From positions 248,001-312,000 of the forward strand of contig JBGTSY010000003.1 in the NCBI GenBank assembly GCA_041940025.1: 64,000 nt of DNA, in the 5' to 3' direction. Positions 8,704-18,610 of the stretch are shown in pieces; the first letter of the stretch is position 1; every line of letters starts with the position of its first letter. Source of the stretch: UBA5859 sp041940025. Its GTDB lineage: Bacteria; Pseudomonadota; Gammaproteobacteria; UBA5859. Under the pieces are notes generated by a model, which saw nothing but the letters and a program-made list of their open reading frames with translations, made no database searches and was not told the origin of the DNA. Position numbers and translations under genes: made by a program.

Positions 8704-9609
8704 ATGTCCTATTCTCTACCCGCTGTTAGTTTAGCTGCTGTCCCCGGCCGCAGAAGGGCCATTATAGAGTTTGCCAAAGAGTTTGAGTCACGAGGCTACA
8801 GTGGCCTCTATATGCCCAGCATGTCCGATGCACTCTCCTTAACCACCGCCATCGCCATGGAAACCAGCACCATCCCCATCGGTACCAGCATCATGCCAAT
8901 CTATGGTCGCACACCTGTAGATTTCGCCCAAACCGCAGGCTTCATTCAGGAAATCTCCAATGGTCGATTTCAATTCGGGATCGGCGTCAGCCACAAACCC
9001 GCCTTAGCCGCAATGGGACTTCAAGGCGGCAAGCCTCTGGAAGATATGCGTCATTTTGTGAAGGCGTTACGAGCGGCGCCCAGAGTGGGCCAACTGCCCC
9101 CTATTGTGCTGGCCGCCATGCGTAATAAAATGGTGTCTTTGGCCAGCGAGATTGCGGACGGTATCGTAATCGCCAACGGCGCCCGATCCTATCTGCCCAC
9201 CACACTCTCCGCACTCACTGATTCTCAACGTCAAGAAGATGATTTCTTTATCGGCGACATGATCCCCACCTGCATTTGTGACGATGAAAGCGCAGCAAAA
9301 GCCGTGAATCGTAAAACCCTGGTGATGTATACCATGTTACCCAACTATCGCAATTATTGGCGAACAGCGGGTTATGAACAGGAGATGAACGACATCGAGG
9401 CAGCAATTGATAAAGGTGAAATCCCGCGTATTCAAGAATTAATGAGCGACCGCTGGCTTGAGGATGTGACTCTGTTTGGCAGCGCTTCAAAGGTTCGCGA
9501 GGGGATTGAAGCTTGGTACGACGCCGGACTCAAAACACCCATCATCGTGCCCTCTTCAGCTGCTGGTAATCAACTCAAAGCACTAGAAGAGTTGTTGGAA
9601 ATTTACTAA
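8704..9609 (+). CDS. LLM-class (luciferase-like) flavin-dependent oxidoreductase
   Basis: 301 aa, start ATG with CAGGAG upstream. The TIM-barrel pattern of the bacterial luciferase superfamily is visible: GYSGLYMPS, TIPIGTSIMPIYGRTPVDFAQ, ISNGRFQFGIGVSHKP near residues 80-100, and IVIANGA at 155. These enzymes use FMN or F420; the family alone does not tell which. It is followed after 36 bp by a small monooxygenase-type gene on the same strand, probably in one operon. The substrate is unknown. Confidence 0.85.
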   Translation: MSYSLPAVSLAAVPGRRRAIIEFAKEFESRGYSGLYMPSMSDALSLTTAIAMETSTIPIGTSIMPIYGRTPVDFAQTAGFIQEISNGRFQFGIGVSHKPALAAMGLQGGKPLEDMRHFVKALRAAPRVGQLPPIVLAAMRNKMVSLASEIADGIVIANGARSYLPTTLSALTDSQRQEDDFFIGDMIPTCICDDESAAKAVNRKTLVMYTMLPNYRNYWRTAGYEQEMNDIEAAIDKGEIPRIQELMSDRWLEDVTLFGSASKVREGIEAWYDAGLKTPIIVPSSAAGNQLKALEELLEIY

Positions 9610-9645
9610 CCGCTACAACCGCCTCGCATTGGAACCATAACCGTT

Positions 9646-9948
9646 ATGTTTATTGCTATGAATCGATTTAAGGTCAAACTAGGTTCGCAACAGGAATTCG
9701 AACAGATCTGGAAAAATCGTCAAACCTTCTTAGAGGACGTGCCTGGGTTTAAACAATTTCATCTGTTAAAAGGCCCAGAAACCGAGGAGTATTGTCTCTA
9801 TGCCAGTCATTCCGTCTGGGGATCCCGTCAAGCCTTTGAAGATTGGACACAATCCGAAGCCTTTAAAAAAGCGCATCGGCAAGCGGGTGGCAATAAAGAC
9901 ATCTATCTAGGACCACCTCAGTTAGAACTATTTGACACCATACTCTAA
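9646..9948 (+). CDS. ABM-fold monooxygenase, HmoA/IsdG-like
   Basis: 100 aa, complete for an antibiotic-biosynthesis-monooxygenase/heme-degrading fold. Visible pattern: MNRFKVKLGSQQEFEQIW, PGFKQFHLLKG, then SHSVWGSRQAFEDWTQSEAFKKAH, which matches heme-degrading HmoA-type proteins including the N-terminal Asn and the C-terminal His. Members degrade heme or oxidise quinone-like compounds; heme use here is an inference. It follows the LLM oxidoreductase closely. Confidence 0.8.
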   Translation: MFIAMNRFKVKLGSQQEFEQIWKNRQTFLEDVPGFKQFHLLKGPETEEYCLYASHSVWGSRQAFEDWTQSEAFKKAHRQAGGNKDIYLGPPQLELFDTIL

Positions 9949-9975
9949 AACTTAAACCTAGAGCTTAACCACTCA

Positions 9976-10248
9976 TCATTGACGGGAAGCAACCAGATCT
10001 TCCTTTTGTGCTCTGCTCATCGCCTTGATTTGTGCTTCTCGCCGACTGGCGCTGCTTCTATCCTCTCTGTTTTCGATAAAGACAATGCGTACCGGGCGTC
10101 TACCGTAAAAATATTTAGCACCTTTTCCATTGCCGGCGTGCTCGGCAAAACGACGCTGGGGATCCGTGGTAATGCCTGTGTAGTAAGCACCATCACTGCA
10201 CTCAATGATATAGACGCACCACTGTTTTTCTCTTGTTTGTTCTCTCAT
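9976..10248 (-). CDS. GIY-YIG nuclease-domain protein (YhbQ-like)
   Basis: 90 aa, the usual size of single-domain YhbQ/UPF0213 proteins. The GIY-YIG core is seen as VYIIECSDGAYYTGIT (residues 12-27), followed by the catalytic Arg in DPQRRFAEH and the terminal acidic residue in SRREAQIKAMSRAQK. Such proteins are structure-selective DNA endonucleases or degenerate homologues. It is transcribed towards the ABM-fold gene. Confidence 0.88.
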   Translation of the reverse strand: MREQTREKQWCVYIIECSDGAYYTGITTDPQRRFAEHAGNGKGAKYFYGRRPVRIVFIENREDRSSASRREAQIKAMSRAQKEDLVASRQ

Positions 10249-10379
10249 AAGCTGCTGTCGATTAGGGCGACCAACTCATCCCGGCAAGCAACGGCTGACA
10301 CATCAGATCTGTCAATAATGCTCAGGTTGGCCGCTAGTTTAGATACGACTCATTAAACTCTCGATTGATAAGTCTCTCC

Positions 10380-10781
10380 ATGACACAGAAGATAAATAAG
10401 TTTGACCTGATTTCTTACTATTACTTCAGCACGCCCTTATTTATGCTGTTAGACTTCTTGTGGGGCTATGAACTTCGTCTGAGCGAACGACTGAACAGCC
10501 CACAACAGTTTGGCTACTATGGATTCTGCCTCTTCTGTGCCTGGATCTGTTGGTACAAGCCCCGCTCCCATCACTTCGTGGCATTGCTAGAGAGCAGTCT
10601 CAACTTAACTTTACTACTCAGCGCTGTTCTCATCATGCCCTACGATAACATTATTGAAGGAAAAACTGTCTCCCACCTTGGTCTATCTATGGAAAACATA
10701 CTACCCTATCTGTTTTCCGCCAGCATTCTGATACTCGCCTTCAAACAGGCAGAAAAGGCGTTGTCAAAATCAGTTGCATAA
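10380..10781 (+). CDS. Hypothetical inner-membrane protein, 133 aa
   Basis: Start set at the ATG at 10380; an in-frame TTG at 10365 is possible. Four hydrophobic segments are visible (about residues 15-30, 40-55, 68-85 and 105-125), so the protein should be an integral membrane protein. No family is recognised. It converges on the ABC exporter operon. Confidence 0.65.
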   Translation: MTQKINKFDLISYYYFSTPLFMLLDFLWGYELRLSERLNSPQQFGYYGFCLFCAWICWYKPRSHHFVALLESSLNLTLLLSAVLIMPYDNIIEGKTVSHLGLSMENILPYLFSASILILAFKQAEKALSKSVA

Positions 10782-10800
10782 TCACCCCACTATTGTGTCG

Positions 10801-11574
10801 CTACTGTTTGAGTTGGTAACCCGTCCTAAAAATATAGGCGATGGTGACCAGACCCAGTAACAAGAAAGCGATTATCATGGCGACACTCACGCTCAGTCCG
10901 ATATCCGATGATTCATAAAAGCTCCATCTGAACCCACTAATCAGATACACAACGGGATTGGCTAAGGAGAGGGTCTGCCAGATTGGGGGTAACATTTTTA
11001 TCGAGTAAAAACTGCCTCCCAAGAATGCCAGCGGCGTGATAACCAGCAATGGAATCAACTGTAGTTTCTCAAAACCATCTGCCCACACCCCAATTATGAA
11101 CCCAAGCAGACTAAATGTAATCGCCGTTAAACATAAAAACAGAAACATCAATATGGGATGTTCTATTTGCAAGGGCACAAAAAAGCGTGCAGTCAACAAA
11201 ATAATCAATCCTATGATCACAGACTTGGTTGCCGCGGCGCCCACATAGCCACAGACTATTTCAACAAAGGAGACCGGCGCTGACAGTATTTCATAAATAG
11301 TGCCAGAAAATTTTGGAAAATAGATACCAAAGGAAGCATTGGAGACACTCTGTGTCAGCACTGTCAACATGACCAAACCTGGGACAATATAGGATCCATA
11401 TGAAACGCCATCGATAGAGTCGATACGAGTCCCAATGGCTGCGCCAAATACGATAAAGTAGAGTGTGGTGGAGATCACAGGTGAAGCAATGCTCTGCGCT
11501 TTAGTGCGAAACGCGCGCGCCATTTCAAATTTATAGATTGCGGCAATCGCTCTATAGTTCATACGGTAGTTCAT
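10801..11574 (-). CDS. yadH: ABC-2 type exporter permease (YadH-like)
   Basis: 257 aa with six hydrophobic segments typical of ABC-2 permeases. Its start codon overlaps the stop of the ATPase gene (ATGA at 11571-11574), so the two are co-translated. It resembles E. coli YadH in length and pattern (QSIASPVISTTLYFIVFGAAIG; PLAFLGGSFYSIKMLPP; NPVVYLISGFRW). The substrate of the YadGH exporter is not known. The N-terminus contains a short tandem repeat MNYRMNYR, so either Met may be used. Confidence 0.88.
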   Translation of the reverse strand: MNYRMNYRAIAAIYKFEMARAFRTKAQSIASPVISTTLYFIVFGAAIGTRIDSIDGVSYGSYIVPGLVMLTVLTQSVSNASFGIYFPKFSGTIYEILSAPVSFVEIVCGYVGAAATKSVIIGLIILLTARFFVPLQIEHPILMFLFLCLTAITFSLLGFIIGVWADGFEKLQLIPLLVITPLAFLGGSFYSIKMLPPIWQTLSLANPVVYLISGFRWSFYESSDIGLSVSVAMIIAFLLLGLVTIAYIFRTGYQLKQ

Positions 11575-12494
11575 TTAGAGTCCACTAATTCAATAAAAAT
11601 GTCTTCGAGAGAACTTTGCTGTGTATGCATGTCTTTAAACACAATCTGGTGGGTTTTAAAGTCTTCCAACAGTGCCACAATGCCGGTATCCTCATCGTTG
11701 GCATTATATTCATAAGTTAAGGTTCGTTTGTCGTTTGTGAGCAATAGCTTATATGGCGCAAGCCCCTCTGGTATGGCGGCGAGAGTACCTTCTAGCTCAA
11801 ACGACAGTTGTTTTTTGCCCAGTGTTTGCATTAAATCAGCTTTGTTTTCTGTCAACAGGATCTCTCCCTGATTAATCACTGAGATCCTATCTGCCATCTG
11901 CTCGGCCTCCTCTATGTAGTGCGTAGTCAAAATGACCGTGACACCGGATTCATTCAGGGACTGAACTTGCTGCCACATGCTGTGTCTCAATGACACATCC
12001 ACTCCAGCAGTGGGCTCATCCAAAAACAATATCTCGGGTTCGTGGGACAAGGCCTTGGCAATCATCACTCGCCGTTTCATGCCGCCAGAAAGGGTCATGA
12101 TCTGATCGTCTTTTTTATCCCACAGAGAAAGATCTTTTAAGATCTGTTCAATATAGTGGTCATCTCTTTTTTTGCCAAAAAGTTCACGGCTAAATCGAAC
12201 GGTATCCCACACTGTCTCAAATGCATCTGTGGTCAACTCCTGTGGGACCAATCCAATTCTTTTCCGTGTCTCCCGAAACTGCGAAATAATGTCATAATCA
12301 GCCACTTTTACCTCACCACTGGAGGGTTTGACAATCCCACAAATGACACTTATCAAGGTTGTCTTGCCAGCGCCATTAGGCCCAAGTAGTGCGAGAATTT
12401 CCCCTTTCTGAATATTTAAATCTATATTCTTAAGGGCGTGAAAACCTCCTTGATAGATCTTATTTAAATTGCAGATCTGGATAACTGACTGCAT
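11571..12494 (-). CDS. yadG: ABC exporter ATP-binding protein (YadG-like)
   Basis: 307 aa if begun at the ATG at 12494, which matches YadG in length; a GTG at 12569 would add 25 residues with no family similarity. Walker A GPNGAGKTT (near residue 38), signature LSGGMKRR, Walker B ILFLDEPT and the switch His (TTHYIEEA) are all present, so it should be an active ATPase. It partners the YadH-like permease in a two-gene operon. The C-terminal 80 residues are the usual regulatory extension. Confidence 0.9.
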   Translation of the reverse strand: MQSVIQICNLNKIYQGGFHALKNIDLNIQKGEILALLGPNGAGKTTLISVICGIVKPSSGEVKVADYDIISQFRETRKRIGLVPQELTTDAFETVWDTVRFSRELFGKKRDDHYIEQILKDLSLWDKKDDQIMTLSGGMKRRVMIAKALSHEPEILFLDEPTAGVDVSLRHSMWQQVQSLNESGVTVILTTHYIEEAEQMADRISVINQGEILLTENKADLMQTLGKKQLSFELEGTLAAIPEGLAPYKLLLTNDKRTLTYEYNANDEDTGIVALLEDFKTHQIVFKDMHTQQSSLEDIFIELVDSK

Positions 12495-12794
12495 GCTGCG
12501 ACTCAATCCCTCTAAAAGCTCGTTACCAACTTGCGCAGTATTATGGAGAAGTCTAGATGACAATTCCACATGGACGACCCTTGAAGGATCGGATTAGTGT
12601 CCTGAGATTTGCAATGGGATTTCGTCAATTGAGGGGCTAGAGTTGACCCGCATCTGTTTCAAAAGAAAATTGAGCATCCTGATGTGAACGCGACAACCGT
12701 TAGCTATATATCTCTTAACATGGCACTATATACACAGATAGTTTGTTGCATCTGGCTTTAAGGAGAGAGATCAACCCGGACAGGAAAGAAAGAG
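12495..12794. other. Divergent intergenic region between yadG and the DDN-like gene
   Basis: 300 bp that must contain two divergent promoters. No gene and no clear operator seen. Confidence 0.4.
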
Positions 12795-13262
12795 ATGAAA
12801 AAATTGATTCAACTTTTCATTGCCGTACATGTGTTTTTATATCGATTCACTGGCGGTAAAATCGGTGCACACTTTGGCGGCATGGATGTTTTGCTGCTAG
12901 AAACGGTTGGTGCAAAAACGGGTAAAAATCGCACAACGCCACTTGCATATTTTACGCAGGATGAAAATTGGGTCATCACGGCCTCCAATGCAGGCAGTCA
13001 CCACCATCCGGCCTGGTACTACAATTTAAGGCATCAGTCTAAGGCAGTAGTCCAAGTCGAGGATGAACAGTATCGGGTGACAGCAATGCAAGCTGATGCG
13101 GAAACTAAAGAGAGGTTATGGGCTCATCTGATTGAGAAATATCCCAATTTCATCGCTTATCAACAAAAGACTAACCGAGATATTCCGATGTTTATTCTGT
13201 CTAAGACCAGCACTGAGCCGGTAAAATCGAATGATTCTAGTTACCAGGCGACCGCCACATAA
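12795..13262 (+). CDS. DDN-like (deazaflavin-dependent nitroreductase family) oxidoreductase
   Basis: 155 aa. The split-barrel flavin/F420-binding family is seen from LLLETVGAKTGKNRTTPLAYF (residues 33-53), VITASNAGSHHHPAWYYNL (60-80) and VQVEDEQYRVTA. Most studied members use F420 in actinobacteria, so cofactor use in a gammaproteobacterium is open. The 3' end overlaps the convergent membrane-protein gene by 22 bp. Confidence 0.85.
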   Translation: MKKLIQLFIAVHVFLYRFTGGKIGAHFGGMDVLLLETVGAKTGKNRTTPLAYFTQDENWVITASNAGSHHHPAWYYNLRHQSKAVVQVEDEQYRVTAMQADAETKERLWAHLIEKYPNFIAYQQKTNRDIPMFILSKTSTEPVKSNDSSYQATAT

Positions 13263-13630
13263 ATGCCTAAGGAAGACATCACCAGGATTAATATCAATCC
13301 CAACAAACCGGTGGTGATACAGGTGCGCCTCACCTGTGATAGCGTCACCGTCTGCAGTAGGGATATCGCCTGAAGTAATTTTAGTGGAAACACCAAAAAA
13401 GAGAGCAAGCTAAAAAACACCAACCAGACGCCCACCAGGACCATCGTGTGTATTTGAATGGGAATGAGACTGGCAAAATAGACCCAATCTTCACGTCCGT
13501 AACATTCACCCCGCATCACGCAGGCCCATTCTAAATATTCATGTAGCTGTGTCCCATTTAGGGCACCCAATATCGAAGAGATTGCGATAACACTGACAGC
13601 AATTCCATGATGACTTTTTGTCTTATCCAC
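13241..13630 (-). CDS. Hypothetical membrane protein, 129 aa
   Basis: Three hydrophobic segments are visible (about residues 8-24, 55-85 and 105-128). Two Cys lie in a short loop (CVMRGEC). The family is not recognised. It overlaps the DDN-like gene tail to tail by 22 bp. Confidence 0.6.
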   Translation of the reverse strand: MDKTKSHHGIAVSVIAISSILGALNGTQLHEYLEWACVMRGECYGREDWVYFASLIPIQIHTMVLVGVWLVFFSLLSFLVFPLKLLQAISLLQTVTLSQVRRTCITTGLLGLILILVMSSLGIYVAVAW

Positions 13631-13776
13631 TGCGTTCCCTCAAATCCCGATGATAGATGTCCTTAGCGGTCTAGTCTAACTTTGCTAGCCCGTCGGTTCA
13701 ATTCCCCGGGATCACCGGGTTAGAAATAGGCTCCCATCTGCAATCGGGCATCAGATCAGAGAAAAGACTGCGGATC

Positions 13777-13814
13777 AAAAAAGCCACCAATAGGAAGGTT
13801 CTAGTGGCGGCTTT
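13777..13814 (-). terminator. Rho-independent terminator of the AlmA-like gene
   Basis: Read on the - strand, AAAGCCGCCA pairs with TGGTGGCTTT (9 of 10 bp, 15-nt loop) and is followed by a run of six T. It lies 28 bp after the stop codon of the flavin monooxygenase. Confidence 0.75.
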
Positions 13815-13841
13815 CGATAAAATAGATGATTTAAAGTTGAT

Positions 13842-15350
13842 TTAAGCGACGTCTAACTCAGGTTTGTCCGCTGTCTTTAAAATCTTAGCGGGTGCTTTTC
13901 TGAATTGCATCGCTTCATCCTGCAGCGAACCGTACTTGAGGCTAAATATATCCTTCACATAATTTTGATACAAACGCCACGGCGCTTTAGAACCCTGTTT
14001 AGGAAACAAATGAACTGAACGCTGGAAATAACCCGATTGCAGATCGACAAAGGGTAGCTCCTCTACAGTAGGATCATTATTGATGGGTACACAATACTGA
14101 TATCCCTGTTCCTGCATGAAATTAATCAAACGACAAACATATTTGCTAGTCAAATCACATTTCAATGTCCAGGACGCATTGGTGTAACCAGAAGCCATCG
14201 CCATATTGGGAACATCTCTGAACATCATCCCCTTATAGGTCATGCTTTTCCCAGGTAGCCACTCCTCACCGTCCAACTTAAAAGAAACGCCCCCTAGAGG
14301 AAGAAGATTGAGTCCTGTGGCAGACACCACAATATCCGCCTCTAACTCCGCGCCCGATTTAAGCTTAATCCCTTTATCGGTAAAGGTCTCAATATGATCC
14401 GTGACTACCTCTACCTTACCCTTCTTGATTGCCTTAAAAATGTCAGAATTAGCGGCCAAGCAAAGACGCTCTTCCCACGGGTTGTAGCTCGGATTAAAAT
14501 GCACGTCCACATCACAACCGCTACCGCGTAACTGGCGTTTGTTGATGGCGCGCAGGATCCGACGCACAGGACTGGGGTATTTTCGCGCAAACTCAAAAAA
14601 TCCTACTGCGAGCCACACATTTTTTAAGCGGTTAATACCTGATGCAATACGCGCAGGGAGCAGCAATCTTAAGGCTTCTGACAAAGGATCCCAATCCGGC
14701 ATACCCAACACATAGGTGGGCGAGCGCTGCAACATCTGTACTTTCTCCGCATCTTCCGCCATTGCCGGCACAAGTGTAATCGCAGTCGCACCGCTACCAA
14801 TCACGATAACCCGCTTACCGGAATAGTCGAGATCTTGCGGCCATTTCTGTGGGTGGATGACCTGGCCTTGGTAGTTTTCAATACCTGGAAAGTCAGGCAT
14901 ATACCCACCTTCGTAGCTGTAGTAACCGCTACACATATAGAGAAAATCACACGTATAGCGCACAATCTCTTTGTCTGGCCCCACTTCACTTTCGATAGTC
15001 CATTGACACTTGTCTGAAGACCAATTTGCACGCTTCACTGAATGGTTGTAACGAATATGATCGTTAACACCAAACTCGGCGGCAGTCTCCTTAATGTAAT
15101 CCAAAATCATGTCACCCGGTGCAATTGACTTTTTATTATCCCAAGGCTTAAAGGGAAACCCCAAAGTGTACATGTCCGAATCAGAACGAATTCCAGGATA
15201 TCGGAAAAGATCCCAAGTGCCCCCTAAGCGATCCCGTCCATCTAAAATGGCATAGGTTTTATTGGCACAACTCATTCCCAAGTGTGCGCCGGCATCGATA
15301 CCGGATAAACCGGCACCTACAACCAGGACATCAAAATGCTCCGCTGACAT
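13842..15350 (-). CDS. almA: Flavin-binding monooxygenase, AlmA-like
   Basis: 502 aa. FAD-binding GAGLSG (residues 12-17), the Baeyer-Villiger/FMO fingerprint in the form YQGQVIHPQKWP (near 165), NADPH-binding GSGATA (near 185) and ATGLN are present. The order and wording of the conserved blocks (GGTWDLFRYPGIRSDSDM, TNASWTLKCDL) match AlmA proteins linked to long-chain alkane oxidation, but the same family also includes ketone and steroid monooxygenases. A GAGAGAGG ribosome binding site precedes the ATG, and a strong terminator follows. It is a single-gene unit. Confidence 0.85.
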   Translation of the reverse strand: MSAEHFDVLVVGAGLSGIDAGAHLGMSCANKTYAILDGRDRLGGTWDLFRYPGIRSDSDMYTLGFPFKPWDNKKSIAPGDMILDYIKETAAEFGVNDHIRYNHSVKRANWSSDKCQWTIESEVGPDKEIVRYTCDFLYMCSGYYSYEGGYMPDFPGIENYQGQVIHPQKWPQDLDYSGKRVIVIGSGATAITLVPAMAEDAEKVQMLQRSPTYVLGMPDWDPLSEALRLLLPARIASGINRLKNVWLAVGFFEFARKYPSPVRRILRAINKRQLRGSGCDVDVHFNPSYNPWEERLCLAANSDIFKAIKKGKVEVVTDHIETFTDKGIKLKSGAELEADIVVSATGLNLLPLGGVSFKLDGEEWLPGKSMTYKGMMFRDVPNMAMASGYTNASWTLKCDLTSKYVCRLINFMQEQGYQYCVPINNDPTVEELPFVDLQSGYFQRSVHLFPKQGSKAPWRLYQNYVKDIFSLKYGSLQDEAMQFRKAPAKILKTADKPELDVA

Positions 15351-15973
15351 TACCTCTCTCCTTCAAACCATTGGTAGTCAAAATAATATGTTTTAATCAT
15401 GTTCTCAAATGAGCTGGCACACTCTACGGTGATAAAAATCTAATTTGGAAAACCCATTGATGTCACTTGCACGTCAATTGCAGCAAGCTTAACGATCGAT
15501 TAGGGGCTCCACTGCCAGCACCAGACAGATTTTTCACTACGCTGTCCACCGTCTAAAATTACATAAACTCTCTCTATTTACAACTTAATTTAAGCTCTTT
15601 GTCAGTTATTTTTATGATTTTTCAGTCTGAAACGACTCAGATTAGATGCATGGATCTGCCGGGTTCAATTTTCTCCTAAATTTGACTACACACACCTCTG
15701 CCACACCCAATTGTTCCACAATGAAAAGAAAATCGAACAATTCTAGATAGATGAATAGAGCAAATACGACATAAGAGTTCATTATCCATACTCACTCGCG
15801 GGCAGACATCACTCAAGATAGGATCTCTACCAATACACGGCTTCTTATCAAACACCTATCGTGGGGAATAGATAACATTTATTCTATGGGATGCACCGCG
15901 AATAAAACTAGGTGAAGACGCGGTTAAAAATGAAAATCTAATATAACACTGAACACATAGGAAGACATTTTCA
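15351..15973. other. Long intergenic region between almA and the MAPEG gene
   Basis: 620 bp between divergent genes. It should hold both promoters and possibly regulatory sites of the monooxygenase. I see no gene, and no palindrome convincing enough to name. Confidence 0.4.
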
Positions 15974-16369
15974 ATGGACCACTATTATTGGTTTCATCTT
16001 TACCTGGCCACTCATTTATTTATCGTCACAGCATTAGCCATGAGAATTTCCTGGCTTCGGATCACCCTGAAGGTAGCCAATGGAGATGGAGGAAACATCA
16101 CAATAAAAAAGGCCATTCGTGCGCATGGGAATAGTGTCGAGCATAATATTCTATTCGGGCTAGCAGTGTTATCTTTAACTATCGCACACTCGCCTCCTAC
16201 ACTAGTAGGCACCTTAGTAGTGAGCTTTACTGTTATAAGAGTGCTTCATACCTATGGAATGTTAAGCGGTCGATTTAATTTTCGACGCTTAGGTGCGGCA
16301 GGCACCTATGTGCTTGAACTGGTGGCTATCATTGCGATAGTTTATTTCTGTTTGTTTGCATCATTGTGA
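15974..16369 (+). CDS. MAPEG-family membrane protein (YecN-like)
   Basis: 131 aa with four membrane helices. The MAPEG signature AHGNSVEHNILFGL (residues 49-62, with the conserved His/Asn/Glu) and the later RVLHTYGM are visible. The family includes membrane glutathione transferases; bacterial YecN-type members have no assigned role. It stands alone, facing the antiporter gene. Confidence 0.8.
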   Translation: MDHYYWFHLYLATHLFIVTALAMRISWLRITLKVANGDGGNITIKKAIRAHGNSVEHNILFGLAVLSLTIAHSPPTLVGTLVVSFTVIRVLHTYGMLSGRFNFRRLGAAGTYVLELVAIIAIVYFCLFASL

Positions 16370-16442
16370 TCTCCGACTGTAGATCAGATCACTGAATGAA
16401 TTTATCGAACTCAGCAATGTGGCTATCGCTACAAGACCTGGA

Positions 16443-18140
16443 TTAAGATCGGCTCAGTTGCGCTTCTCGTTCTAGATCAACAGTTTGATCGATCTCTTCC
16501 TCCTCAAGATTAAAATATCTAAGCGCATATCGACCAATAATCAAACTGCCTTCCAACATTTCAGGCACTACTAAATCTGCACCCACAGATATCAGCTCTG
16601 CAAAATCGCCTTGTTCACGCAGGCGGACAATAATTGGGACATCGACACCAGATGCACGAATATGTTCAACCGTATCTTTTGCCAGCGATAAGGAGTGAAA
16701 GGTCAACACGGCCAGTCTCGCACTGTCTATGTGACATCGATATAACATATCCATCTTAGTGCAATCCCCGAACAGAACATTCACATCGCGCTTTTGTGCC
16801 TCTACGACCACTTCCCGATTATTATCTATGACAACATATTCAATATTATTTGCTCGAAGCATTCTGGCAATGGTTTTTCCAACTCGTCCATACCCACCGA
16901 CAATGACATGATCACTCTCTGGCAACTGTATATAATTTTGTGTTGCAGTATCTGCAACATTGGGATTCGCCTGAAATCTAGACGTCATTCTGTCTGTGAT
17001 CAAACCACCATACCCCAATAGAAACGGGCTGACCGCCATGCTGAGAATCGCTACTATAATGATGAAGGATGCCTGTTCATCGGGTACTACGCCGTGCATC
17101 ACTGCTAGGGCCAGTAAAGCCAATCCAAATTCACCGGCCTGAGCTAGATTGAATCCCGTTTGCAATGAGATAGGAACATCATCCCCGAAAATTCGCACTA
17201 TGAATGCCACAACGCACGTCTTAATTAAAATCAATGCACCAGTAAACAGCACAATTCTTGGCCAGTATTCTACCAGCAACTCAATCTGTACATTCATGCC
17301 CACAGTTACAAAAAACAGGCCCAATAAAATATCTTTGAAGGCTCTTATATCTGCATTAATTTGGTGTCGGAAGTGACTCTCCCCTAACATCATACCAATG
17401 ATAAAACCGCCCAAAGCCATGGAGAGTTCAAAGCTATGGGTCACCCAGGCGGCTAACATAACAATTACTAAGGTGCTTAACACAAATACTTCCTCGGATC
17501 GCTGTCGTGCAACTTCATGATATAAATGAGGCAAGATCCATTTGCCAACACAGAGCAACGCTATCATTAAAGATATCCCTTTTAGCAGTGCCCAACCAAG
17601 GGTTATCCCAAGGGATTCGGTATCATTTCCTGCCAACACAGGCACTAGAATCAAAAATAACACCGCCGCTAAATCTTGAAACAACAGGACACCTATGGAG
17701 AGCTGTCCATGTCGACTATGCACCTGCCTTAGGCTGCTTAATTCTTTAGTCACAATTGCTGTGGAGGATAGCGCCAAAGCGCCCGCTATAATCACAGAGG
17801 TCGACAAGCTGGCCCCCCATAAATAGACAACCACGCCAAAAATCACACTACAACACAGGACTTGTATTCCACCCAGCACAAATACCACGCGACGAAGGGC
17901 AATCAACTTCGGCAACGAGAATTCCAAGCCGAGTGAAAACAGTAGAAATACCACACCAAATTCAGCGAGAAACGCGAACTCCCCAGGTTGCTTCACCCAG
18001 TTCAAAACATGAGGACCGATCAGTGCGCCTGCGAGTATATAGGCGACAATATTAGGCATTTTTAGTCGCTGCAGTACAACTGTGGCGACTAGGGACACCC
18101 CCATAATTGCAAGAAGTTCTTCAAAAAAATGGTTTTCCAT
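16443..18140 (-). CDS. CPA2-family cation/proton antiporter with RCK domain (KefB/YbaL type)
   Basis: 565 aa. About twelve membrane segments of the Na+/H+ exchanger fold occupy residues 1-385, with typical blocks FGVVFLLFSLGLEFS and ALALSSTAIVTKEL. Residues from 405 form a TrkA-N/RCK domain with the NAD-binding GGYGRVGKT. Members exchange K+ or Na+ for protons, with nucleotide-sensing regulation. No ancillary KefG/F-type gene lies next to it. Confidence 0.9.
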   Translation of the reverse strand: MENHFFEELLAIMGVSLVATVVLQRLKMPNIVAYILAGALIGPHVLNWVKQPGEFAFLAEFGVVFLLFSLGLEFSLPKLIALRRVVFVLGGIQVLCCSVIFGVVVYLWGASLSTSVIIAGALALSSTAIVTKELSSLRQVHSRHGQLSIGVLLFQDLAAVLFLILVPVLAGNDTESLGITLGWALLKGISLMIALLCVGKWILPHLYHEVARQRSEEVFVLSTLVIVMLAAWVTHSFELSMALGGFIIGMMLGESHFRHQINADIRAFKDILLGLFFVTVGMNVQIELLVEYWPRIVLFTGALILIKTCVVAFIVRIFGDDVPISLQTGFNLAQAGEFGLALLALAVMHGVVPDEQASFIIIVAILSMAVSPFLLGYGGLITDRMTSRFQANPNVADTATQNYIQLPESDHVIVGGYGRVGKTIARMLRANNIEYVVIDNNREVVVEAQKRDVNVLFGDCTKMDMLYRCHIDSARLAVLTFHSLSLAKDTVEHIRASGVDVPIIVRLREQGDFAELISVGADLVVPEMLEGSLIIGRYALRYFNLEEEEIDQTVDLEREAQLSRS

Positions 18141-18610
18141 GGCCAGTTAGCCTATCCCATACATCGTGATTAACACTAAGTATAACCGAGATGTGAGGAA
18201 GAACCTGTGCTCCTTCTCACAACCGTTAAATTTTATCGGAAGAGTGTTAATTCCAATGAAATTTAATGACATGAGACGTCTACCCGTTAATAGTAAAAAC
18301 GCTGTCAACACGGGCAGATAGCTTAATCGGAGTACTTGCCCCGAACACCCCATTTCATCCTGTCATTTAAAAGTGATGGGACAGTTAGTGAGACCAAAAT
18401 ATTGGACCCAGCTCACCACAGGCTCGAAAGATGGACAAACTTGACAGATCGGCATGAAGGATTCATTCAACTCAGTATGATGAAGGTTGCCCGACAGTAT
18501 CCTCACAACAATCGGGTGAATGAAAACAATTCGATCTCTTCTAATTCAGATATTGTTTGCACCTAAGACATCTATCTTGTCCTAATCACCACAATGGCAA
18601 TATCGTCTAT
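18141..18610. other. Intergenic region
   Basis: 470 bp without a supported gene; short frames here lack start signals and similarity. Confidence 0.45.

Noticed and set aside
9979..10356. 125-codon + frame opposite the GIY-YIG gene
   Set aside because: It is the shadow of a gene with clear catalytic motifs on the other strand.
13697..13725. tRNA-like string GGTTCAATTCCCCGGGATCACC
   Set aside because: It recalls a T-arm and acceptor end, but the T-stem does not pair and no D- or anticodon arm lies upstream.
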